A stretch of 64,000 nucleotides of DNA from JBEKYD01 sp052148435 (GCA_052148435.1 JBKQIF010000055.1:19015-83014), one strand, 5' to 3'; positions 52,745-60,402 are shown, counted from the stretch's first letter. The notes: generated from the letters alone by a model not told the origin. A program made the numbers and translations.

Positions 52745-55189
52745 GTGGCCGACGATCCGGTGCAGGCACTGGCGGCGAAGTACGGCGCTACCGCAACGCC
52801 TCTAACCACCGCGGCGCCCGCCACCGCGACAGCGGACATGCAGGCACTGGCGGCGAAATACGGGGCCAGCGTCGAAGCGCAGCCGGCTACCGGCAACGTG
52901 CTGGACGATCCGCGGAATCGGTACCTGTACACCACGCCGAGCGGGATCCCGGTGTACAACCGGGAGCCCTACACCCAACCCGAAGGCTCGGCGCTCAGCC
53001 GCGTGGGACAGGGCGCATGGGAATACACGGGCGGCGGCATCTGGAACCTGGTAAAGGGGCTGACGAGCATCGCCGCGCACGGGACTTCGCCGATCATGCT
53101 CGATCCCGAGTCGGACGGCGCGAAGCTGATCTCTGGAATCGTGCAGAGCCACATCGACCAGGCGCAGCAGGCCAAGGCGGCGCTTGACCGGAAAGACTAT
53201 GTGGAAGCCTTCGGGCACACCTTGGCGGCGGCAATTCCGCTCCTTGGGCCTTCGGCGGCACACATCGCCGAAACGGCCGGAGGGACGCAACCGACCTTCG
53301 ACAAGTACGGCAATGTGGTCAAGCCGGGGGCGGCACCGGATATTCCGCGGGCCATCGGCCAGGCGTTGGGATTTGCCGGCTCGGCGGCACTTGGGAGCGT
53401 GGCCGGAGGCGCGGGCGCGGGGGTGGAGGGCGCAGAGGCGGCGGAAGGAGCCGAAGCCGCGCCAACAGCCACGGGAGGGCTTGTAAGCAGCCGGTTGAAT
53501 CCGGTGCAGCAGGCGGCGGTGGATTACCTGCGGGCGAACGACGTACCGCTCAACGCGGGTACGGTCACGGGAAACGGGTTCCTGAAAGGCGCCCAGGCCT
53601 TGGCGGCGAAAACGCCGCTGGGCGCCGGCGTGGCGGCACGGGCAGGACTCGCCACCGAGCAGGGCCTTACACGAGTAGCGGGCGAGTTGGCGGATCAGGC
53701 GCATCCGATGCCGGCAACGCCGGAATCGGCCGGCGCGGCCGTGTCCGGAGCGCTCGATCAGAAGATTGCCAATCTGAAGCTAGCGGAAGACGAAACCTAC
53801 CGGAACGCCTGGGAAGGCGCCAACGATCCCAAGAATATCGAGACTGTGCCCATCAAGACGGTGCAGCGGCCAGTTGCGGACGCCACGGGAAAAGACACCG
53901 GGCAGACAGAGAGCGTGCCAGTCATGGGCCAGGTCTCCATGCCCGTGGACGTGCGCGCGATCAAGCAACAACTCGTGCCGGTGATGGATTCGATGTCGTG
54001 GATGCCGGCTGCGGACCAGGCCTCGAGCGCGGGCTACCAGGCGGTAAAGAAGATTCTGAACGGGCCGGATTTCATCCCAGCGCAAGCGGCCGAGCAAGGT
54101 TTGAGCGGGTTGAAGACGATGGCGCGCGTGGACAACGCCAACTTGCGAAACACGGCACAAGGAATGGCCGCGGGAATCATCCCGGATTTGCAGGACGGAA
54201 TCGACTCGGCGGTGGCAAAGACCGGCTGGGACAAACTGGAGGCCTTGCAGGACGGGCGCGCGACCCACGCGACGAAGATGGACCTCGCCGACGTGGCCGA
54301 CAAGCTTCGCGACGAGCCGGTGCAGGCCTTCAATCAGTTGACCTGGCAGAAGGACATTGGCGTCAGTTTTCTGCGGAAGATCGCGGAGCACACGCCGGAG
54401 GTGCTCCGGCAGATCGGCCGCGCATACATCCAGAAGCTCTTCGACCAGGCGACACAGGAGGGCGGATTCTCGCGCGCGCAGACCATCGCCAAGCAGTGGG
54501 AGAATCTTGGACCGCAGACGAAGAAACTACTCTACCCAAATCCGGGTCTGCGGACCTCGCTCGATAGATTCTTTCTGGGCGTTAAGATGGCAGCCGAGAA
54601 TCCGAACCCGAGCGGCACGGCGCTGGTGAACCAGGTCTCCAACAGTGTGGCCGGATTAACGGGCGCGGGGGCCGGAATTGGACTGTGGCTGCACAGCCCC
54701 TTGGCGGCGCTCGGCTCTGCCGCGCTGGAGGGCGGCTACCTGCTGGGCGGCCGCGCGATTGCCAAGCTGTTGTACTCGCCCGCGGGCGTTCGACTCCTGA
54801 CGGGCGCACTGAAACCGGAAGCGCCGGCCGCGGCGGCATTGCGCGCATCCCAGATTCTGCGGATTGCGGGCGACGACGACGTAACCCCGATTCCACCTGG
54901 AGGACCTCCAAGTCCCCCGCCGGCACCGGGAGGTGGCAGCGCTGCGCGGGTAAACCCTAGGACAGGGGGTGGGTCACCGGGTGAGCCTGGCGGATCCGCG
55001 GCGAATATTCCAATTGTCGAATCGCCGCAAGCGGCGTACGTGAGGGGACTGGACGACGTGCCTCACTCGCAAATCGTGCGCGTGAATGGGCCGGCATTCC
55101 AGCACGCCTTCGAGGCGAAGCGCGGACCGCTGGCTTGGAGTCCGGAGCGATCCGCGGCGCTGAAGGATCTTCCCAGCTTCGACGCCTAA
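52745..55189 (+). CDS. Internal virion/ejection protein (gp16-like position)
   Basis: 814 residues starting GTG one base after the previous stop. The start contains a short duplicated motif (QALAAKYGATA and QALAAKYGASV, 25 residues apart). It is rich in Ala/Gly with several hydrophobic helices (TLAAAIPLLGPSAA, ALGFAGSAALGSVAGGAGAG, GAGAGIGLWLHSPLAALGSA) that may insert into membranes during DNA ejection. The end is Pro/Gly-rich. No catalytic motif recognised. Third of the ejection trio. Confidence 0.72.
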   Translation: MADDPVQALAAKYGATATPLTTAAPATATADMQALAAKYGASVEAQPATGNVLDDPRNRYLYTTPSGIPVYNREPYTQPEGSALSRVGQGAWEYTGGGIWNLVKGLTSIAAHGTSPIMLDPESDGAKLISGIVQSHIDQAQQAKAALDRKDYVEAFGHTLAAAIPLLGPSAAHIAETAGGTQPTFDKYGNVVKPGAAPDIPRAIGQALGFAGSAALGSVAGGAGAGVEGAEAAEGAEAAPTATGGLVSSRLNPVQQAAVDYLRANDVPLNAGTVTGNGFLKGAQALAAKTPLGAGVAARAGLATEQGLTRVAGELADQAHPMPATPESAGAAVSGALDQKIANLKLAEDETYRNAWEGANDPKNIETVPIKTVQRPVADATGKDTGQTESVPVMGQVSMPVDVRAIKQQLVPVMDSMSWMPAADQASSAGYQAVKKILNGPDFIPAQAAEQGLSGLKTMARVDNANLRNTAQGMAAGIIPDLQDGIDSAVAKTGWDKLEALQDGRATHATKMDLADVADKLRDEPVQAFNQLTWQKDIGVSFLRKIAEHTPEVLRQIGRAYIQKLFDQATQEGGFSRAQTIAKQWENLGPQTKKLLYPNPGLRTSLDRFFLGVKMAAENPNPSGTALVNQVSNSVAGLTGAGAGIGLWLHSPLAALGSAALEGGYLLGGRAIAKLLYSPAGVRLLTGALKPEAPAAAALRASQILRIAGDDDVTPIPPGGPPSPPPAPGGGSAARVNPRTGGGSPGEPGGSAANIPIVESPQAAYVRGLDDVPHSQIVRVNGPAFQHAFEAKRGPLAWSPERSAALKDLPSFDA

Positions 55190-55205
55190 ACGAAAGGAAT
55201 TTCTG

Positions 55206-55604
55206 ATGCGAATCAACGCACTCATATCGAACATCACGGCCGGTACGCCGGTCAACCTGGGCGTCGCCCTGTGCCCAGGGCTGGTGGCGAACAATGCCGC
55301 ACTGGCGGCGGCGAACGCGATTCAGGTGAACCGAATCGACATACAGATGGGCTTCGGCGGGACCGTGGGAGTCGGCTACTACATGGACCTGGCCGGCTTC
55401 GTCCCGGGCACTGTGGCCAACAAGGCGACAGCGGGACACCTGACGCAGCAGCTTGCGCCGGGAACCGCGAGCGTGCCGGGGGCAACGTTCACGGACATGT
55501 CGGGCGGGATCCAGAGCGGCGCGCCGCGGGATCTGACGCGGATCTGGATCGACGTGGCCACCACAAACGCTCCGGTGATCGTGAGCGTAGATCTGAAAGT
55601 CTGA
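55206..55604 (+). CDS. Small beta-rich virion-region protein
   Basis: 132 residues, with GAAAGGAATTT just before the ATG. Ala/Gly/Thr-rich and beta-type with no Cys pairs of note or signal peptide (MRINALISNITAGTPVNLGV at its start, ending IVSVDLKV). It resembles small head-decoration or tail-ring proteins in composition. No family recognised. Confidence 0.65.
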   Translation: MRINALISNITAGTPVNLGVALCPGLVANNAALAAANAIQVNRIDIQMGFGGTVGVGYYMDLAGFVPGTVANKATAGHLTQQLAPGTASVPGATFTDMSGGIQSGAPRDLTRIWIDVATTNAPVIVSVDLKV

Positions 55605-55671
55605 GTCAGAGGCGGTAGCCGAAAAAGAGATCCTGGAGGGCGTCGATTATGGCAAACGCAGGAGGATCGGA

Positions 55672-56508
55672 ATGAAAATGAAATGGCTTTTGCTTGGGGC
55701 TCTGGCCCTGTGCGCGCCGGTGGGTGCGCAAGGGCTGACGACGGTGCAGGACAGTCTCTACGCCGCCGACGGCCGGTATTGCGCCGGCGCCGTGAATCTA
55801 TCGTGGCCGATGTTCCTGGCGCCGGACGGGCGCACGGTATATGCGGGGAATTGGGACTATCCGATCGCGGCGGCGGCCAACGGGCTGAGCGTCACGCTGG
55901 AGCCGGGGCAATACACGGCCACGTACAACATCACGCCCACGGGCTGCGCGCCGGCGGCGGAGCAGTGGGTGGTGCCGGCGAGCGCCACGCCGGTCAATCT
56001 GGCTTCCGTGCGGGGGGCACCTTCCTCCTCGACCTCGACATTGGTTTTTGTGGACAACTCGGTTCCGGCGGGAACGCTGAACGGGGCGAATACAGTTTTC
56101 ACTTTGCCGTCCACCCCAAACCCGGCGCTAAGCCTGAACCTGTACCTCAACGGGATGCTGATGGAAGCGGGAAGCGATTATACGCTTGCCGCCGCGACGG
56201 TGACGTTCATCAACGGGGTGGTGCCGGGAGCGGGAGACGCTTTACTGGCGAGCTACCGGACGGGATCGAGCGGCGTGGCTTCGGTGGACAACTCGGTTCC
56301 GACGGGAACGCTGAACGGGACGAACGCTGTGTTTACGCTGGCATCCGCCCCAAGTCCGGCGTTGAGCCTGGAGCTGTACCGCAACGGGCTGCGGTTGGCG
56401 GCCGGTGGGGACTTTACGTTGTCCGGTTCCACCGTGACGTTCGGCGCCGGCGCGATTCCGCAGCCGGGCGATGCGCTGCTGGCGAGCTACCGGACCGGCG
56501 GAATCTGA
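55672..56508 (+). CDS. Secreted or fibre-like protein with two 78-residue repeats
   Basis: 278 residues. A Sec signal peptide (MKMKWLLLGALALCAPVGA) is followed by a domain with a Cys pair, then two tandem repeats (about 127-203 and 205-277). Each starts VDNSVPxGTLNGxNxVFTL and ends GDALLASYRTG. This repeat type occurs in phage fibres and in secreted bacterial proteins. An AGGAGGATCGG ribosome site precedes the ATG; a second ATG follows two codons later. Second virion-region gene with a signal peptide. Its last 22 bases overlap a convergent gene. Confidence 0.75.
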   Translation: MKMKWLLLGALALCAPVGAQGLTTVQDSLYAADGRYCAGAVNLSWPMFLAPDGRTVYAGNWDYPIAAAANGLSVTLEPGQYTATYNITPTGCAPAAEQWVVPASATPVNLASVRGAPSSSTSTLVFVDNSVPAGTLNGANTVFTLPSTPNPALSLNLYLNGMLMEAGSDYTLAAATVTFINGVVPGAGDALLASYRTGSSGVASVDNSVPTGTLNGTNAVFTLASAPSPALSLELYRNGLRLAAGGDFTLSGSTVTFGAGAIPQPGDALLASYRTGGI

Positions 56509-56714
56509 AGGAGACGGTCGATTTCGAGCTTGTGCTGGGCGACGGCAATGCCGGGCTCGAGCGGGCTGACGGGCTGGACCCGTTCGACTTCCCGATGCTG
56601 CGCGCGGACTTCGACGGCGGCGCAGTACCGGGCCTGTTGAATGCGCGCGGCGGCGCGTTGTCCTTCGGCCTGTTGCAGGGCCGAGAGGGCGAGCAGAATG
56701 GCGGTTAGCGGCAT
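56487..56714 (-). CDS. Small protein overlapping a membrane-protein gene; possible lysis component
   Basis: 75 residues. Its ATG lies inside the end of the upstream gene (10-base overlap). MPLTAILLALSALQQAEG could be a signal or membrane anchor, and the rest is a charged helix (AARIQQARYCAAVEVRAQHR). The layout, two small overlapping genes, one with a transmembrane segment, recalls spanin pairs, but no lipobox is present and the identification is weak. Confidence 0.5.
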   Translation of the reverse strand: MPLTAILLALSALQQAEGQRAAARIQQARYCAAVEVRAQHREVERVQPVSPLEPGIAVAQHKLEIDRLLQIPPVR

Positions 56715-56905
56715 GCGAGCACCAAAGCTTTCAGGAGCGCGATCAGCAGGATATTGAAGCTGGCCGAGACGAGGAAGCACACCCGCCAGCGGCGCGCGCG
56801 CTTCCAGGGGGAACAACCCCAGTCGCTATCGACCTCGCGGAAGCGATCGGCCCAGGGGTCTTTGTAGTCCTTCTCCCAATCCTTCCAGACATCCTTATCG
56901 TCCAT
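56705..56905 (-). CDS. Small protein with a C-terminal membrane segment
   Basis: 66 residues. ATG 56905 has GAGGAG 8 bases upstream. The N-terminal 40 residues are charged and Trp/Asp-rich (DDKDVWKDWEKDYKDPWADR); the C-terminal part is a single hydrophobic helix (VCFLVSASFNILLIALLKAL). Tail-anchored topology. A holin-like or spanin-like role is possible from the lack of any other lysis gene, but unproven. Confidence 0.65.
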   Translation of the reverse strand: MDDKDVWKDWEKDYKDPWADRFREVDSDWGCSPWKRARRWRVCFLVSASFNILLIALLKALVLACR

Positions 56906-56916
56906 TTTCGATCTCC

Positions 56917-57279
56917 TCACTTGACGTAGTTGCGTAAGCGAAACCAATCGCGATTGAGGCGCTGGACCAGGTGGCCGCAGTCGAGGCCGGTGGCGCGCTC
57001 AAACTCGCGTTTCCCAACGCGGTGATACTCGATGTGCTCCTCGGGCGTGAGAGGTACGCAGGAATAATCGGAGGCCTTTTGGCGCATGCCCCCGTCGGTG
57101 CCGGTGTGGGCGGCTTCGCACCCGGGCAGCCCCGAGACGGCCGAAGGCAGCGAGCGAATCCAGGCGCGGTACTTCCAGTTGCGGGCGGGACCGCGGCGAG
57201 CCGGCCGGCGGGGGGCGCGGGGGCGCTGGGTTTCTCCATGGATGGCGTAGCGGAGATAGCGGACCACGCGCCGGTTCAT
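56917..57279 (-). CDS. HNH-like nuclease (DUF968-like)
   Basis: 120 residues. The C-terminal part has the Cys/His layout CEAAHTGTDGGM, then SDYSCVPLTPEEHIEYHRVG, which matches phage DUF968-type HNH proteins thought to process recombination intermediates. The N-terminus is very basic. ATGA overlap with the upstream gene, with AAAGGA 8 bases before the start. First recognisable nuclease of the leftward set. Confidence 0.72.
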   Translation of the reverse strand: MNRRVVRYLRYAIHGETQRPRAPRRPARRGPARNWKYRAWIRSLPSAVSGLPGCEAAHTGTDGGMRQKASDYSCVPLTPEEHIEYHRVGKREFERATGLDCGHLVQRLNRDWFRLRNYVK

Positions 57280-57722
57280 CGGGAGTTCCTTTCGGCCGTT
57301 GCGCGTTGAGCCCGGCAGGGAGTATGATGCTTGCGAGGCTCGGCTCCTAAGCGGTTCGGCGCGATTGGGCTCGGAACGGTTTGTACAGAGTCAGTCGGTG
57401 CAGCCGGCCCGGGCTCGCGCGGCAACACGAACGTCCCATCGGGCTGTTCGCCTACCTCGCCTGGCAGCCACACCCTCCACTGAGCTAAAGCTCCTTTCCC
57501 GGACCTGTATTTGCAGATGAAGAAGGGCTGCCGGGCTTGAATGCCGCGGCGTTCGATCCGGGCGGCGACGTCGATGTCGAGGAACATGACGCGGCCGTCG
57601 GTGAGCGAGTACATGATCGAATGGGCAAAAGCGCGGCGATCCCGCTGAATCGGTCTTCCGCCCGGATACGCCAACGCGAGCTGAACCGGCACGTTGGGCT
57701 CGAAGTGTAGAATCTCGGCCAT
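57276..57722 (-). CDS. Phage hypothetical protein, first gene of the leftward operon
   Basis: 148 residues, ATG 57722 with AAGGAG 8 bases upstream. The N-terminal two thirds look like a compact alpha/beta domain (VQLALAYPGGRPIQRDRRAF, HSIMYSLTDGRVMFLDIDVA, FFICKYRSG), ending in a Pro/Arg-rich tail. Not recognised. It is read leftward from the divergent control region with two operators. Confidence 0.7.
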   Translation of the reverse strand: MAEILHFEPNVPVQLALAYPGGRPIQRDRRAFAHSIMYSLTDGRVMFLDIDVAARIERRGIQARQPFFICKYRSGKGALAQWRVWLPGEVGEQPDGTFVLPREPGPAAPTDSVQTVPSPIAPNRLGAEPRKHHTPCRAQRATAERNSR

Positions 57723-57781
57723 GGTTCTCTCTCCTTTTTGTTGATTTCGGGGAAGCGCGGGCTGCCTAAGTTAATATTGAC

Positions 57782-57839
57782 ATACGTGCGCACTGGCGTC
57801 AACGTCAAATTTGCAAATAAGTGCGCACGTATCTAAAAT
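57782..57839 (+). promoter_or_regulatory. Divergent control region with two palindromic operators and a likely leaderless promoter
   Basis: ATACGTGCGCACT at 57782-57794 and AGTGCGCACGTAT at 57820-57832 are exact reverse complements, 25 bases apart. Each holds the self-complementary GTGCGCAC. On the plus strand TTGCAA (57811-57816), 17 bases and TAAAAT (57834-57839) form a promoter whose spacer is filled by the second site. Transcription would begin at about the ATG 57848. A perfect TTGACA (57777-57782) touches the first site. A repressor is expected but not identified. Confidence 0.72.
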
Positions 57840-57847
57840 TCTTAGGC

Positions 57848-58105
57848 ATGACAGACGAAACCAACCCGGCTTCTGAACTGGCACGAAAGCGCTGGGACAA
57901 GGCCTCCGAAGAGGAGAAAAGACAGGTAGGCAAAGACCTCGCCGCGGCTCGATGGCCCGCCGGCTACGTAGCCAAGCGCCCGGCGTCCTCCCGAAACACG
58001 GGGAGGCCTGTAGGGCGCCCGAAGAAGAAAGCGGACACGGCTCTGGGAGACAGGCTGAAACTTGGCCGGCGGCCCGGGAAGAACGGGAAGAAGGACGCGA
58101 AATGA
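57848..58105 (+). CDS. Small basic protein, possible regulator
   Basis: 85 residues. A conserved-looking start (ASELARKRWDKASEEEKRQV, then GKDLAAARW) and a strongly basic end (GRPVGRPKKKADTALGDRLK). The start was chosen downstream of an in-frame ATG because the promoter -10 lies just before it, giving a leaderless message. Small helical proteins of this type occur beside resolvase genes. It may bind DNA through the AT-hook-like GRPVGRPKKK. Followed 72 bases later by the serine recombinase. Confidence 0.65.
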   Translation: MTDETNPASELARKRWDKASEEEKRQVGKDLAAARWPAGYVAKRPASSRNTGRPVGRPKKKADTALGDRLKLGRRPGKNGKKDAK

Positions 58106-58177
58106 CCAGGCGGGACTGGGGGGCCCTTGCGGCGTCGGGTTTATTGTGAGGGAAATCAAGAGAGGACGAATCGAGCC

Positions 58178-58912
58178 ATGAGGGCAGCGATCTACGCGCG
58201 GGTCTCGAAGGAGCGCTGCACCCGAGAGCACTGCGGCCATGTCCACGACGAGCATGCTGGCCGGCATAAGCGCTGCGCGCACCCACGCTGCGAGTGCCGG
58301 GGTTACCAGGGGCAGGACCCGGAGAATCAGCTTGCGGAGTTGCGGCGGTACGCGGCGGCGCAGGGGTGGGAGGCTGTCGAATACATCGACCGCGCGACCG
58401 GGAAGAACACGGATCGGGACGCGCTACAGGCGATGTTCGAAGACGCCAGCCGAAAAAAATTCGATGTGCTGCTGGTGTGGGCTCTCGACCGGTTGACGCG
58501 CGAGGGCGCCCTGCCGGCGTTGCTGCACGTGAAGCGGCTCGCGGACTATGGGGTGAAGTTCGAGAGCTACTCCGAGGCGTTCCTGCGCACGACGGGTCCG
58601 GCCGGCGAGCTGCTGCTGATGCTGTTCGCCTGGATCGCGAAACAGGAGAGCCAGCGAATCAGCGACCGTACGAAGGCCGGCCTGGCCAGGGCCGCGACCA
58701 AGGGTGTGCGTCTGGGCCGGCCGTTCAAACTGTTTGACCGCGGCCGGGTGCCGGAGCTGCGGAAGCAGGGCATGAGCTGGCGGGCGATCGGGCGGAAACT
58801 CGGCGTCGGAGAGTCCACCCTGCGAATGGCGCAAAAGCACGCTCCGGAGGGTGCGCAACAAACCCCTTCCCAGAAACGTAGAAAAGCGACGCATTCTAAA
58901 TCCCTCAGGTAA
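58178..58912 (+). CDS. Serine recombinase (resolvase/invertase) with a Cys/His-rich insert
   Basis: 244 residues. Catalytic Ser10 lies in AAIYARVSKE. Normally the QxxxQ helix follows at once; here about 30 residues rich in Cys and His intervene (CTREHCGHVHDEHAGRHKRC, then AHPRCECRGY), a likely zinc finger, before QDPENQLAELRRYAAAQGWE. The remaining catalytic region (LLVWALDRLTREG), the long E helix (WIAKQESQRISDRTKAGLAR) and the C-terminal HTH (RKQGMSWRAIGRKLGVGEST) are intact. It could invert or resolve DNA segments or excise the element. Second recombinase type in this prophage. Confidence 0.9.
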   Translation: MRAAIYARVSKERCTREHCGHVHDEHAGRHKRCAHPRCECRGYQGQDPENQLAELRRYAAAQGWEAVEYIDRATGKNTDRDALQAMFEDASRKKFDVLLVWALDRLTREGALPALLHVKRLADYGVKFESYSEAFLRTTGPAGELLLMLFAWIAKQESQRISDRTKAGLARAATKGVRLGRPFKLFDRGRVPELRKQGMSWRAIGRKLGVGESTLRMAQKHAPEGAQQTPSQKRRKATHSKSLR

Positions 58913-59048
58913 CCCTTTTTTTTCAGTGTTTTACGGTCGTTTGTTGCGCAGCAGCCGTCCGCGGCGGGCGGGTTGCGGGTTGTGTCGAGGCCGCTGGCGG
59001 GGCGAATTGACGCAGGAAAAGACAGGCTGGGAGGGGGGGCCGGAAACC

Positions 59049-59186
59049 TCAGCGGGCTCGCGCCCTGCCTCGGGCAACGGCAAGCGCCAGCTCGTGCCGG
59101 CGCCGGTACGATGAGCATCGGGCCGCCATCATGCGCTGATAGCGCTTGAGGCGGTAGTGGAAGGTGGATCCGCGCCGTTTGCTCAT
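59049..59186 (-). CDS. Very basic 45-residue protein
   Basis: MSKRRGSTFHYRLKRYQRMM then AARCSSYRRRHELALAVARG and a basic end. The ATG overlaps the upstream stop (ATGA), the same linkage seen through the early operon. Short and unrecognised, perhaps nucleic-acid binding. Last gene of the leftward series. Confidence 0.5.
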   Translation of the reverse strand: MSKRRGSTFHYRLKRYQRMMAARCSSYRRRHELALAVARGRARAR

Positions 59187-59323
59187 GCGCTTTTGAGCTT
59201 GACGCTGTCGGCCGCTCTTTCGTCCGCGTCCACCTGGCCGCGCGCGTCGAGCGAGCGCCCCGGCGGCTTGGCGCGCGTGGGGACGGGGACGGAGGAGGCG
59301 GGCTTGCGGGTGGGGGCGGGCAT
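59183..59323 (-). CDS. Small Pro/Arg-rich protein
   Basis: 46 residues, MPAPTRKPASSVPVPTRAKP then PGRSLDARGQVDADERAADS, ending KLKSA. It starts 10 bases after the stop of the split gene and overlaps the next by 4 bases. No fold or family visible. Confidence 0.45.
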   Translation of the reverse strand: MPAPTRKPASSVPVPTRAKPPGRSLDARGQVDADERAADSVKLKSA

Positions 59324-59333
59324 GGCAGCTATT

Positions 59334-59522
59334 TTACGCTTCGTCCTCGACGATTTCGGTGGAACCCTTGTAGCCGAGTTCCGCGAGTGCTTGCATGGCG
59401 GTTGCTTTGACGAGTGCTTGCATGGCGGTTGCTTTGACAATCGCGAAATTATGCTCGTTGCAAGGGACTCCGAAGGATTCGCAGATTTCGGTTTCGGCGA
59501 AGTAAATCGCGTTACTTCGGTC
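59334..59522 (-). pseudogene. 3' part of a split early gene (N-part at 60482-60550)
   Basis: Reads in frame DRSNAIYFAETEICESFGVP, CNEHNFAIVKATAMQALVKA, then ELGYKGSTEIVEDEA and TAA. It lacks a start. Joined to the 5' part ending MRKLAPGVYL, it gives APGVYL-DRSNAIYFAE, a natural small phage protein of about 85 residues. The interruption is the 959-bp segment at 59523-60481. The part contains a 27-bp tandem duplication. Confidence 0.65.
59385..59438. repeat. 27-bp tandem duplication
   Basis: Two identical units, 59385-59411 and 59412-59438, each starting GAGTGCTTGCATGGCGG. On the minus strand each encodes VKATAMQAL, so the duplication adds nine residues in frame. Confidence 0.9.
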
Positions 59523-60008
59523 CACATCAAGCCGATTCACAAGAACCGGGTGCGCGATAACTTCGATTGGCTCTTTGCCCAAATCGTGGCGCGCGAACTG
59601 GCCGGGGACAAGCGCATCACGTTTGCTATTTCGGAGTCGCCCGACTTTGCGTACAGCGTGTACAACACGTCCTACCACCTGACGCACGGTGACCAAGCCA
59701 AGGGTGGCTCTGGCATCGCGGCCCAGCTTTCGCCACTCATGATTATGGTGGCCCGCAAGATGAAGCGCTTCAAGTTCGATTACTTGGTGTGCGGCCACTG
59801 GCACCGGCTGTCAAGCTTCATGAAGGTGCGCTGCAACGGGTCCCTGGTGGGCTACAACGAATACGCCTTCAACGGCAATTTCGAGTACGAACCGCCGCAG
59901 CAGGACCTGTGGCTGACGGACCCGCAACACGGCGTGGTGGGGTCCTTCCCCATTCACGTTCAATCCAGTCAGGAACCGTGGCTGCTGAAAGCCAAGCAGG
60001 CCGCGTAG
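59523..60008 (+). pseudogene. 3' half of a phage metallophosphoesterase gene
   Basis: About 161 residues, starting HIKPIHKNRVRDNFDWLFAQ. Late calcineurin-like metal motifs remain: LTHGDQAKGGSGIAAQLSP and VCGHWHRLSSF. NGSLVGYNEYAFNGNFEYEP then PQQDLW is typical of phage members. The N-terminal motifs (DxH, GDxxD, GNH) are missing; the open frame continues upstream only as antisense of the split gene. It therefore cannot make an active enzyme. The break coincides with the inserted segment's edge. Confidence 0.75.
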
Positions 60009-60018
60009 GGAACCAACG

Positions 60019-60402
60019 ATGCAACCAACACTGTTGCTGCAACCTGAAGGGTCCAGCCTGTGCGGTCAGGTGTGTGTGGCCATCGCAGCGGGGGTGTCCC
60101 TGGACCGGGCGATTGAAGCTGTAGGGCACAGTAAGAAGCGCGGAACCACCACAGCGGAAGTGGTGGCCGCGCTGCGCGCGCTTGGGCTTCCTTGCGCTGA
60201 CCGGATGAAGCCAGTGGGCCGGGCAAAACCGGTGCTTCCTAAGCGCGCGTTGCTCTGTATCCGCAGGCTGGAAGGCAACAAGCGTTCCCGGCTGTGGCAC
60301 TGGATGCTGACGTGGGACGGAACGGTCTACGATCCGGGTGGACGCTGGCCTGACGGGTATCCTGGGTTCCGCATTACCAGCTACCTGTCAATAACAGACT
60401 GA
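60019..60402 (+). CDS. C39-like papain-fold peptidase
   Basis: 127 residues. The candidate catalytic Cys is in EGSSLCGQVCVAIAAG, followed by AIEAVGHSKKRGTTTAEVVA, ALRALGLPC, and a late His/Asp pair in SRLWHWMLTWDGTVYDPGGR. The layout matches small C39/BtrH-like cysteine-protease proteins carried by phages and plasmids; without a transporter domain it is not a bacteriocin exporter. It lies 10 bases after the metallophosphoesterase fragment. Its end overlaps the minus-strand frame of the split gene. Confidence 0.72.
   Translation: MQPTLLLQPEGSSLCGQVCVAIAAGVSLDRAIEAVGHSKKRGTTTAEVVAALRALGLPCADRMKPVGRAKPVLPKRALLCIRRLEGNKRSRLWHWMLTWDGTVYDPGGRWPDGYPGFRITSYLSITD

Noticed and set aside
59157..60008. 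A complete 283-residue plus-strand gene
   Set aside because: Only the part after 59523 resembles a metallophosphoesterase; the earlier part is antisense to minus-strand genes and contains the 27-bp duplication read in the wrong strand.
60019..60402. Bacteriocin-processing transporter
   Set aside because: The C39-like domain stands alone without membrane or ATPase domains.
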